Shown one piece after another: positions 1-5,199 of a stretch of DNA of 5,199 nucleotides. This stretch comes from Gammaproteobacteria bacterium (GTDB taxonomy: Bacteria; Pseudomonadota; Gammaproteobacteria; Eutrophobiales; Eutrophobiaceae): NCBI GenBank assembly GCA_009843675.1, contig VYCZ01000206.1, positions 1 to 5,199 on the forward strand. The letters are read 5' to 3'. Positions within the stretch are counted from its first letter, which is position 1. Every line of letters starts with the position of its first letter. A program made the position numbers and the translations under genes. Below the pieces are notes generated by a model. It did not search any database, had not been told where the DNA came from, and was given only the letters and a program-made list of their open reading frames with translations.

Positions 1-1
1 C

Positions 2-826
2 GTCGAACCGCTGCGCAATGTCGGGGTCATTTCTTCCTTCGCCTGGTTTTTGACGAGGTTCATTAACCGGGCTGAAGCGCACTATCTCAAGTTGCGGTCA
101 GAGGCCGGCGAGCCGTTTGACCGCACCACGGCCGATGCCATTGCCAAGTTGTTGCGCATAACGATTATCGTCATTGCGTTCCTCATCCTGTTGCAGACCT
201 TGGGTTTCAGTGTGGCCGGGGTACTGGCCTTCGGCGGCGTTGGCGGCATCGTGGTCGGGTTCGCCGCCAGGGATTTACTGGCCAATTTTTTTGGCGGCCT
301 GATGATCTACATGGACCGGCCTTTCGAGGTGGGCGACTGGATCCGTTCACCGGATAAGGAGATAGAGGGAACGGTAGAGAATATCGGCTGGAGGCTGACG
401 CGCATACGCACCTTCGACAAGCGGCCGCTGTACGTTCCCAATTCCGTGTTTACCAATATTGCCGTTGAGAATCCGCAGCGGATGACCAACCGGCGCATCT
501 ACGAAACCATCGGGATTCGCTACGAAGATGCAGGCAGGATGGCCGCGATTACCCGTGACGTGAAACAGATGCTGCGCGAGCATCCCGAGATTGATACCAG
601 GCAGACGATGATCGTCAATTTTGTCGAGTTTGCGCCTTCTTCCCTGGACTTTTTTGTCTATACCTTTACCAAAACGACCGAATGGATCAGGTTTCACGAG
701 ATCAAGGAAGACGTCATGTTGAAGATCCTGGAAATTATCGAGAAGAATGGCGCAGAAAGCGCTTTTCCCACCTCGACGATACATATCGCTCCCCAGCAGG
801 ACGGGGGACCGGGACCGGAGCGCTGA
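2..826 (+). CDS. MscS-family mechanosensitive ion channel, YnaI-like (5' partial)
   Basis: Inner-membrane channel expected to open under membrane tension and release solutes during hypo-osmotic shock. The frame is open from the left edge with no stop, so the gene starts upstream. A TTG at 50 is inside the same frame and is not a convincing start. The visible 274 residues contain a hydrophobic helix (about 50-68), then a Gly/Ala-rich pore-lining helix (about 70-103, with GGVGGIVVGFAARDLLANFF). The cytoplasmic beta domain follows, with DRPFEVGDWI (105-114), IEGTVENIGWR (121-131), and TFDKRPLYVPNSVF (137-150). An alpha/beta C-terminal domain ends at the TGA. The RSPD..IEGTV..IGWR and RPLYVPNS stretches, and MTNRR at 161-165, match E. 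coli YnaI as I remember it better than MscS itself. YnaI is about 340 residues, so roughly the first 70 or more (extra N-terminal membrane helices) are probably missing. dapF begins 10 bp after the stop, suggesting co-transcription. Family call is firm, subtype is probable. Confidence 0.93.
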   Translation, partial: VEPLRNVGVISSFAWFLTRFINRAEAHYLKLRSEAGEPFDRTTADAIAKLLRITIIVIAFLILLQTLGFSVAGVLAFGGVGGIVVGFAARDLLANFFGGLMIYMDRPFEVGDWIRSPDKEIEGTVENIGWRLTRIRTFDKRPLYVPNSVFTNIAVENPQRMTNRRIYETIGIRYEDAGRMAAITRDVKQMLREHPEIDTRQTMIVNFVEFAPSSLDFFVYTFTKTTEWIRFHEIKEDVMLKILEIIEKNGAESAFPTSTIHIAPQQDGGPGPER

Positions 827-836
827 GCCGTTTCCC

Positions 837-1664
837 ATGCTCCTGAATTTTACGAAAATGCACGGGCTGGGCAATGATTTCGTGGTCATCAATGCCCTGG
901 CGCAGGCGGTTGATCTGGGTAGTGAGCAGGTGCGCAGGATTGCACACCGGCGCTTCGGCATCGGGTGCGATCAAGTGCTCTTGATCCGGCCCGCCCGTAA
1001 CGGCGCAGCGGATTTTCTGTGCAGCATCTATAACTCGGATGGCAGTGAAGCCGAACAATGCGGCAACGGCATGCGTTGTGTCGCTGCGTACCTGCGCGAT
1101 AACGGCATCATCAGTAAGGATGAATTGGTCGCCGAAACCGGGGCCGGATTGGTAAAGCTTTGTTTTGAGGGTGATCTCGTCAGGGTGAACATGGGCCGCC
1201 CCGATTTCGAACCCCGGCGCATACCACTTGCCGCAACCGGGCAAAGACAACTCTACACTGTTGAAGTGGACGGAACGGACATTGAGTTCGCAGCCCTGTC
1301 CCTGGGCAACCCCCATGCCGTCATAGCAGTCGATGACGTCGACTGCGCGCCTGTAACCGTAATCGGCCCACAGCTTCAACATTTTGACTTGTTTCCCAAC
1401 AGTGTGAACGTGGGGTTCATGCAGGTTCTGGACAGCTCGCATATCAGGTTGCGGGTATACGAACGCGGCGCCGGTGAGACGCTTGCCTGCGGCACCGGGG
1501 CCTGCGCAGCCGTGATCGCGGGAATTAAGGTGTATAATCTTGACAGCAATGTCGAGGTATCACTGCCTGGCGGCAGTCTGAAAGTATCCTGGGACGGTAA
1601 CGATGAACCGGTCTGGATGACAGGACCGGGTACAACCGTATACGAGGGAAGCATCGAGTTATGA
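837..1664 (+). CDS. dapF: Diaminopimelate epimerase DapF
   Basis: Cytosolic PLP-independent racemase that converts LL- to meso-diaminopimelate, the last-but-one step of lysine synthesis and the source of the peptidoglycan cross-linking residue. The 275-residue product has the usual family length. The N-terminal signature MHGLGNDF is at residues 8-15 and RRFGIGCDQ at 38-46. The first catalytic Cys is C75 in QCGNGMRC (74-81), and the second is C218 in ACGTGACAA (217-225). Substrate-contact segments GNPH (157-160), PNSVN (187-191) and YERGAGET (208-215) are all present. ATG 837 is chosen because it places the conserved LNFTKMHGLGNDF start correctly. An in-frame ATG at 747 would add 30 unconserved residues overlapping the channel gene. 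The ribosome binding site is weak (GGAG at 817-820, 16 bases upstream), so translation may depend on ribosomes ending at 826. The gene overlaps the next one by ATGA at 1661-1664. Confidence 0.98.
   Translation: MLLNFTKMHGLGNDFVVINALAQAVDLGSEQVRRIAHRRFGIGCDQVLLIRPARNGAADFLCSIYNSDGSEAEQCGNGMRCVAAYLRDNGIISKDELVAETGAGLVKLCFEGDLVRVNMGRPDFEPRRIPLAATGQRQLYTVEVDGTDIEFAALSLGNPHAVIAVDDVDCAPVTVIGPQLQHFDLFPNSVNVGFMQVLDSSHIRLRVYERGAGETLACGTGACAAVIAGIKVYNLDSNVEVSLPGGSLKVSWDGNDEPVWMTGPGTTVYEGSIEL
1644..1651 (+). promoter_or_regulatory. Ribosome binding site for the DUF484 gene
   Basis: GAGGGAAG lies inside the 3' end of dapF and is 9 bases from ATG 1661, against 15 bases from the alternative ATG 1667. It therefore favours 1661 as the start, together with the ATGA stop/start overlap that allows translational coupling. 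Confidence 0.6.
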
Positions 1665-2362
1665 AAATGACAGAAAAACTACCGGAAGGCACTCCGATCA
1701 GCGCCGAAGAGGTTGAGATTTACATCAGGAACAACCCGGATTTCTTTCTCACACGGCAGGATCTCCTGGCCGATATGGCCATACCTCACGGCACCGGAGC
1801 GGCCGTTTCCCTGGTGGAAAAACAGGTCAAGGTGCTGCGCGAACAGAACGAACAGGCCCGCAAACGCCTGCATGAATTGATTGAAATAGCCAAGCTCAAT
1901 GAAGATCTGGCGCACCGGATGCACCACCTCGTGCTGACCCTGATAGACGCAGACGATCCCGAAGAGATATTCAAAACGCTTTATGAAAACCTGAAACGTA
2001 ATTTCAGGGCGGAACAGGTGGTCATAAGACTGTTTGCCGAACCGTCAGGAAGCGCAGGCCCCGCGCTGGCTGAGTTTGTCGGGAAACAGGCGGGGGAAGC
2101 GGGCTTTTTCGACTCGTTGATCGAGAAACGGTTGCCGACTGTAGGAGTGCCGGCCCTCGAGCAACAGGCATTTTTGTTCGGCCCCGACGGCGCCGATATC
2201 GCATCGGTGGTACTGGTGCCGTTGCGCGGAAGCGATTGGGGCGGCGTGCTGGCGATAGGCAGCCGGGATCCGGACCGCTTCCAGAAAGGCATGGGCGTTG
2301 AGTTGCTGGCGAATATGGGTGAGGTGCTCAGCTTCATCCTGAAACCCTGGATAGCGACGTAA
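1661..2362 (+). CDS. DUF484 family protein (YigA-like, GAF-like domain)
   Basis: Conserved companion of dapF and xerC in gammaproteobacteria. Its biochemical function is not established. The 233-residue protein opens with a short helical region whose IYIRNNPDFF (20-29) and VSLVEKQVKVLREQN (49-63) are DUF484 hallmarks. A heptad-like, charge-rich helix runs from about 48 to 90 and is likely a coiled coil or dimer helix. A GAF-like alpha/beta domain follows (about 95-230), ending with GGVLAIGSRDPDRF (194-207) and GMGVELLANMGEVL (210-223). There is no signal peptide or membrane segment, so it is probably cytosolic. The start overlaps the dapF stop as ATGA, and GAGGGAAG at 1644-1651 is well placed for ATG 1661. 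A second in-frame ATG at 1667 is possible but too far from that site. The gene is sometimes called yigA in E. coli. Family assignment is strong and function remains open. Confidence 0.93.
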   Translation: MKMTEKLPEGTPISAEEVEIYIRNNPDFFLTRQDLLADMAIPHGTGAAVSLVEKQVKVLREQNEQARKRLHELIEIAKLNEDLAHRMHHLVLTLIDADDPEEIFKTLYENLKRNFRAEQVVIRLFAEPSGSAGPALAEFVGKQAGEAGFFDSLIEKRLPTVGVPALEQQAFLFGPDGADIASVVLVPLRGSDWGGVLAIGSRDPDRFQKGMGVELLANMGEVLSFILKPWIAT

Positions 2363-2371
2363 CACGCTGGC

Positions 2372-3262
2372 GTGAGAGAGTCCGAAATCGCCAAGATCGA
2401 TGCGTTCCTGGGAACCCTGCAACACCTCTCGATCCATACGCGCAAGGCATACGCCGGCGACCTGGCGTTTTTTCTGAATTACTGCAAGGAACTCGATGTC
2501 GTTAAATGGCAGGACCTGGACGGCCGCCAGGTACGCGGCTATATCACGCAAAGACACAGGCAGGGAACAGGCGGCAGGAGTCTGCGGCGCAACCTGTCTT
2601 CCATCAGGGCGTTCTACAAGTACCTGTTGGCCAAGGGAGAGGTAACGAAGAACCCGGCGGAAGGGATTACGACGCCGAAGACCGAAAAACGGCTGCCGAA
2701 AACGCTGGACGTGGACCAGACGTCCCGGCTGGTCGAGATCAAGGGTGACAAGGCGCTCACGTTGCGTGACCGGGCCATACTGGAATTGATGTATTCTTCG
2801 GGGCTGCGGCTTGCGGAATGTGTCAGCCTGGACATTTATAGCGTAGACATCCGGGACGGGCTGGTAACCGTTACCGGAAAAGGCAACAAAACGCGCAAGG
2901 TGCCGGTGGGGAATTATGCGCTGGATGCAGTCGGCGCATGGCTGAAGGTCAGGCCGCAACTGGCGGCGCTGGACGAGACCGCCTTGTTTGTCAGTACCCG
3001 CGGCAAGCGCATCAGCGCCCGCTCCGTGCAGCAACGCATGCGCCACTGGGCATTGAAACAAGGCCTGGATACCAACGTGCATCCGCACATGCTGCGCCAT
3101 TCATTCGCCACCCACCTGCTGGAATCCAGCGGCGATCTCAGGGCGGTACAGGAATTGCTGGGGCATGCGGATATCAGTACCACGCAAGTCTACACCAGCC
3201 TGGATTTCCAGCACCTGGCAAGCGTGTACGACCAGACCCACCCGCGCGCCAGGAAAAAATGA
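2372..3262 (+). CDS. xerC: Site-specific tyrosine recombinase XerC
   Basis: Acts with XerD at dif to resolve chromosome dimers at the division septum. The 296-residue product is close to the 298 of E. coli XerC. An N-terminal core-binding SAM-like domain (about 4-88) precedes the catalytic domain (about 108-290). All six catalytic positions are visible: R146 in SGLRLAE, K170 in TGKGNK, H239 and R242 in HPHMLRHSFATH, H265 in LLGHADIST, and nucleophile Y274 in TQVYTS. The tail HPRARKK resembles the XerC tail. XerC rather than XerD is called mainly because the gene follows dapF and DUF484. The start is GTG 2372, the first possible start after the DUF484 stop, which lies in the same frame only three codons upstream. 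No clear Shine-Dalgarno sequence precedes it, so coupling to DUF484 translation is likely. A chromosomal housekeeping gene, with no sign of an integron or integrated element. Confidence 0.96.
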   Translation: MRESEIAKIDAFLGTLQHLSIHTRKAYAGDLAFFLNYCKELDVVKWQDLDGRQVRGYITQRHRQGTGGRSLRRNLSSIRAFYKYLLAKGEVTKNPAEGITTPKTEKRLPKTLDVDQTSRLVEIKGDKALTLRDRAILELMYSSGLRLAECVSLDIYSVDIRDGLVTVTGKGNKTRKVPVGNYALDAVGAWLKVRPQLAALDETALFVSTRGKRISARSVQQRMRHWALKQGLDTNVHPHMLRHSFATHLLESSGDLRAVQELLGHADISTTQVYTSLDFQHLASVYDQTHPRARKK

Positions 3263-3267
3263 TATAC

Positions 3268-3309
3268 GGGGTCAGAGTAAGAAATTCGAAGAATTTTTAC
3301 TCTGACCCC
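3268..3309. repeat. 42-bp palindrome (REP/MITE-like hairpin) between xerC and smpB
   Basis: Seen directly: perfect 13-bp inverted arms, GGGGTCAGAGTAA at 3268-3280 and TTACTCTGACCCC at 3297-3309. Inside them is a 6-bp inner stem (AAATTC 3282-3287 with GAATTT 3291-3296), a single bulged G at 3281 and a GAA loop at 3288-3290. It sits 5 bp after the xerC stop and 5 bp before the smpB stop on the opposite strand, so it fills the convergent gap. From memory, GGGGTCAGAGT...ACTCTGACCCC palindromes recur between genes in many proteobacterial genomes, resembling REP sequences moved by Y1 (RAYT) transposases. No transposase is present here and membership in such a family is inference. No T-run follows the stem directly on either strand, so it is not a canonical intrinsic terminator, though it could still stop or stabilise both converging transcripts. 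Confidence 0.75.
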
Positions 3310-3314
3310 AAAAT

Positions 3315-3788
3315 TCACCGGGCCTTCAACAAACGCTCCTTTTGCAGCTGCCAGTCCCGGTCCCGCTCAGCCTGGCGTTTGTCATGGGTTTTCTTCCCCT
3401 TGGCAACACCGATGGCCAGCTTGGCCCGGCTGTTTTTCCAGTACATCGTCAGCGGTATCACGGTATACCCCTGCCGTTCCACCGCGTTTGCCAGACGGTT
3501 TATCTCAGCCCGGTTCAGCAGTAGTTTGCGGGTTCTCTGTGGGTCGGGCCTGACGTGTGTGGAGGCCGTCGGCAACGGTGTGATCAAGGCGCCGAACAGG
3601 AACGCCTCCCTGTCTTTCAGCAGGACATAACTCTCGTTGATCTGTATCTTTCCGGCGCGCAGGCTTTTTACTTCCCATCCCTCCAGGACCAGGCCGGCCT
3701 CGAACTTGTCTTCTATGGAATATTCAAACCGCGCCTTTTTATTCCGGGCGATCGTATTGTCCGGAGTTTTGTCTTTCTTCTTTGCCAC
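3315..3788 (-). CDS. smpB: SsrA-binding protein SmpB
   Basis: Small basic RNA-binding protein that carries tmRNA (ssrA) into stalled ribosomes for trans-translation. The 157-residue product is full length for the family. Visible hallmarks are [11 protein letters not shown] (13-23), [20 protein letters not shown] (28-47), INESYV (50-55), [10 protein letters not shown] (63-72), RTRKLLLNR (85-93), YWKNSRAKL (116-124), and GKKTHDKR (131-138). The basic C-terminal tail (139-157) is the part that enters the mRNA channel. The start is GTG at 3788-3786. AGGA lies 6 bases upstream of it, and an in-frame TGA at 3812-3810 blocks any earlier start. The next in-frame Met is residue 115. The gene converges on xerC, separated by the 3268-3309 palindrome, and is divergent from the transporter gene. 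ssrA itself is not in the window. Confidence 0.98.
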   Translation of the reverse strand: MAKKKDKTPDNTIARNKKARFEYSIEDKFEAGLVLEGWEVKSLRAGKIQINESYVLLKDREAFLFGALITPLPTASTHVRPDPQRTRKLLLNRAEINRLANAVERQGYTVIPLTMYWKNSRAKLAIGVAKGKKTHDKRQAERDRDWQLQKERLLKAR

Positions 3789-3794
3789 CGGTAA

Positions 3795-3800
3795 TCCTGC
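3795..3800 (-). promoter_or_regulatory. Ribosome binding site for smpB
   Basis: Read on the minus strand, GCAGGA ends 6 bases before the GTG at 3788. With the in-frame stop just upstream at 3812-3810, it fixes GTG as the smpB start. Confidence 0.65.
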
Positions 3801-3845
3801 GGGAAGGGTTCATAGGAAGTATATCATTCGATGGGTGTCCCATAT

Positions 3846-3873
3846 TTGCTGACTGCTTACAGGCTTGTATAAC
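3846..3873 (+). promoter_or_regulatory. Candidate sigma70-type promoter for the NSS transporter gene
   Basis: TTGCTG (3846-3851, -35-like) and TATAAC (3868-3873, five of six matches to the -10 consensus) are separated by 16 bases. They lie in the 129-bp spacer between divergent genes and would give a leader of roughly 38 bases ahead of ATG 3918. The -10 is good and the -35 is poor. On the minus strand, TATACT (3823-3818) is a possible -10 for smpB but has no convincing -35. Assigned by eye only. Confidence 0.35.
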
Positions 3874-3907
3874 AGGGCGAATTCCCGCAGAATCGCAAAA
3901 AAACCAA

Positions 3908-3915
3908 GGGAGAAG
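3908..3915 (+). promoter_or_regulatory. Ribosome binding site for the NSS transporter gene
   Basis: GGGAGAAG is immediately upstream of ATG 3918 and follows an A-rich stretch (seven A at 3897-3903). It supports that ATG, which also begins the short N-terminal tail before the first NSS membrane helix. Confidence 0.6.
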
Positions 3916-3917
3916 AA

Positions 3918-5199
3918 ATGGCTGCCAATCGCACTTCGATTCATGGCCAGTGGTCGTCAAGGTGGATATTCGTTCTTGCGGCGACGGGCTCTGCCGTCGG
4001 ACTGGGCAATATCTGGAGGTTCCCCTACATCACCGCGGAAAATGGCGGCGGCGCGTTCGTGCTCATCTACCTGGTCTGTATCGTCCTGGTGGGCCTGCCG
4101 ATCATGATGTCGGAAATCATGCTTGGCCGCCGGGGGCGCCGCAGTCCCATCCATACCATGGAGGTGCTGGCCGAGGAAGAAGGGCGCAGCAGGCACTGGC
4201 GCCTGGTAGGGGTATTGGGGGTATTTGCCGGCTTTTTCATCCTGACTTTCTACAGCATCGTGGCCGGCTGGACCCTGGCTTATATCCTGCGCGCAGCATC
4301 AGGCATGTTTAACGGGGCGAGCGCACAGGAGACACAGGATATTTTTAATGCACTGGTGTCCGACCCGGAACGCCTGCTGGCCTGGCACACCATCTTCATG
4401 ATCATGACCGTGTTCGTCGTATCCAGGGGCGTAAAACAGGGGCTGGAACAGGCAGTCCGTTACCTGATGCCGGCCCTGTTCCTGCTGTTGCTGTTCCTGG
4501 TGGGCTACTCGGCGACCACCAGCGGTTTTTCCGATGCCGTATCCTACCTGTTCAAACCGGATTTCAGCCAAGTCGGTCCATCCACGATACTGGTTGCCCT
4601 GGGCCAGGCATTCTTCAGCCTGAGCCTGGGTATGGGCGCCATCATGACCTATGGTTCGTACCTGTCCGAACGCGCCTCCATTCCCGGCACCACCGCGTAC
4701 ATCGGGGTGATGGATACCGGCGTCGCACTGCTGGCCGGCCTGGCCATCTTTCCCATCATGTTCAGTTTCGGCCTGCAACCGGAAGAAGGCGGGCCGGGCC
4801 TCATATTCATGATACTGCCGATTGCTTTCGGCCAGATGTCGTACGGCAGTGTCCTGGCCTTCATCTTCTTTACCCTGCTGATGTTTGCCGCCTGGACATC
4901 TGCCCTGTCCATTCTTGAACCCATAACCGCGTGGCTCGTGGAAAAGACGGGTTACACCAGGACGAAGGCGGCAATATGCTCCGGGTTTGTAGCCTGGTTG
5001 CTGGGACTGGGTTCCCTGTTGTCCCTGAATCTCTGGTCCGAGGTAAAGTTGTTCGGAATGACATTCTTCGGTCTGATGGAGCACCTGTCAGTCAATATCA
5101 TGTTGCCTGTGGGCGGCTTGTTGATATCCGTTTTTGCCGCCTGGTTCATGTCGAAGTCATCCTCTTTTGCCGAACTGAAGTTAAGCAACAATGCTTACC
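3918..5199 (+). CDS. Sodium-dependent NSS/SNF-family transporter (3' partial)
   Basis: Inner-membrane Na+-coupled symporter of the LeuT fold, probably importing an amino acid. The substrate cannot be read from sequence. The frame is open to the right edge (427 codons). TM1 carries the NSS signature GSAVGLGNIWRFPY (24-37) followed by ENGGGAF (41-47). TM3 has FYSIVAGW (111-118) with Y112 at the LeuT Y108 position. TM6 has the unwound substrate-site segment GQAFFSLSLGMGAI (229-242). TM8 has FAAWTSALS (323-331), retaining the A, T and S of the LeuT Na2 site. N31 matches LeuT Asn27 of Na1. TM7 has Asp266 where my alignment puts LeuT Asn286. At least ten hydrophobic segments are visible. Prokaryotic Tyt1-like members have 11 helices and about 440 residues, so probably only a short C-terminal tail is missing. 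Likely monocistronic or first in its unit. Confidence 0.93.
   Translation, partial: MAANRTSIHGQWSSRWIFVLAATGSAVGLGNIWRFPYITAENGGGAFVLIYLVCIVLVGLPIMMSEIMLGRRGRRSPIHTMEVLAEEEGRSRHWRLVGVLGVFAGFFILTFYSIVAGWTLAYILRAASGMFNGASAQETQDIFNALVSDPERLLAWHTIFMIMTVFVVSRGVKQGLEQAVRYLMPALFLLLLFLVGYSATTSGFSDAVSYLFKPDFSQVGPSTILVALGQAFFSLSLGMGAIMTYGSYLSERASIPGTTAYIGVMDTGVALLAGLAIFPIMFSFGLQPEEGGPGLIFMILPIAFGQMSYGSVLAFIFFTLLMFAAWTSALSILEPITAWLVEKTGYTRTKAAICSGFVAWLLGLGSLLSLNLWSEVKLFGMTFFGLMEHLSVNIMLPVGGLLISVFAAWFMSKSSSFAELKLSNNAY

Noticed and set aside
96..104. GGTCAGAG-like string inside the channel gene as another copy of the palindrome motif
   Set aside because: Only eight bases match, there is no inverted partner, and it is within a conserved coding region.
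747..836. Upstream in-frame ATG extending DapF by 30 residues
   Set aside because: The extension lies inside the channel gene in another frame, is not DapF-like, and ATG 837 gives the normal 275-residue protein.
735..1442. Minus-strand open frame of 235 codons opposite dapF
   Set aside because: Entirely antisense to dapF and the channel end, with no family features or ribosome binding support.
2045..3100. Long minus-strand open frame (351 codons) opposite DUF484 and xerC
   Set aside because: It is antisense to two genes with complete family motifs, spans their junction, and its translation shows no recognisable domain. It is a by-product of GC-rich codon use.
2372..3262. Integron or prophage integrase instead of XerC
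   Set aside because: Length, HPRARKK tail and the dapF-DUF484 neighbourhood all fit chromosomal XerC. No attachment site, cassette or phage gene is nearby.
3256..3314. AAAAT at 3256-3260 and 3310-3314 as a target-site duplication around the palindrome
   Set aside because: The left copy is 7 bp away from the stem and lies in the Lys codons and stop of xerC. The sequence is low-complexity, so chance explains it.
3782..4312. Plus-strand open frame of 176 codons crossing the smpB/transporter spacer
   Set aside because: Out of frame with the NSS transporter that starts at 3918, and covers the divergent regulatory spacer. Its Arg/Gly/Pro-rich product has no recognisable domain.
4299..5084. Minus-strand open frame of 261 codons opposite the transporter
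   Set aside because: The translation is Gln/Gly/His-rich, as expected from the antisense of hydrophobic codons. The plus strand encodes a clear NSS transporter.

Overview
This 5.2 kb window looks like an ordinary, densely coded stretch of a gammaproteobacterial chromosome with moderately high GC. The main clue is the gene order dapF - DUF484 - xerC, which is the arrangement seen around E. coli dapF-yigA-xerC and in pseudomonads. The individual proteins also match proteobacterial family sequences closely. The taxonomic call is an inference from gene order and protein style. No rRNA or other phylogenetic marker is present.

Layout. Positions 2-826 (+) hold the C-terminal 274 residues of a MscS-superfamily mechanosensitive channel of the YnaI type, cut by the left window edge. 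Ten bases later comes dapF (837-1664, diaminopimelate epimerase). It overlaps the DUF484/GAF-like gene (1661-2362) by ATGA, and xerC (2372-3262, site-specific tyrosine recombinase) follows after 9 bp in the same reading frame. These four genes probably form one transcription unit. smpB (3788-3315, minus strand) converges on xerC. The 52-bp gap between the two stop codons is almost filled by a 42-bp near-perfect palindrome (3268-3309). On the other side, smpB diverges from a sodium:neurotransmitter-symporter (NSS/SNF) family transporter that starts at 3918 and runs off the right edge. The 129-bp divergent spacer carries both ribosome binding sites and a plausible forward promoter.

How the genes relate. 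DapF makes meso-diaminopimelate for lysine and peptidoglycan. XerC resolves chromosome dimers with XerD, and DUF484 is its conserved companion of unknown biochemical role. The MscS channel protects against hypo-osmotic shock. SmpB works with tmRNA (ssrA, not in this window) in ribosome rescue. The NSS protein probably imports an amino acid with Na+. I see no phage, CRISPR, toxin-antitoxin or other accessory system here. The one element not explained by housekeeping genes is the xerC/smpB palindrome, which resembles dispersed REP/MITE-like repeats.
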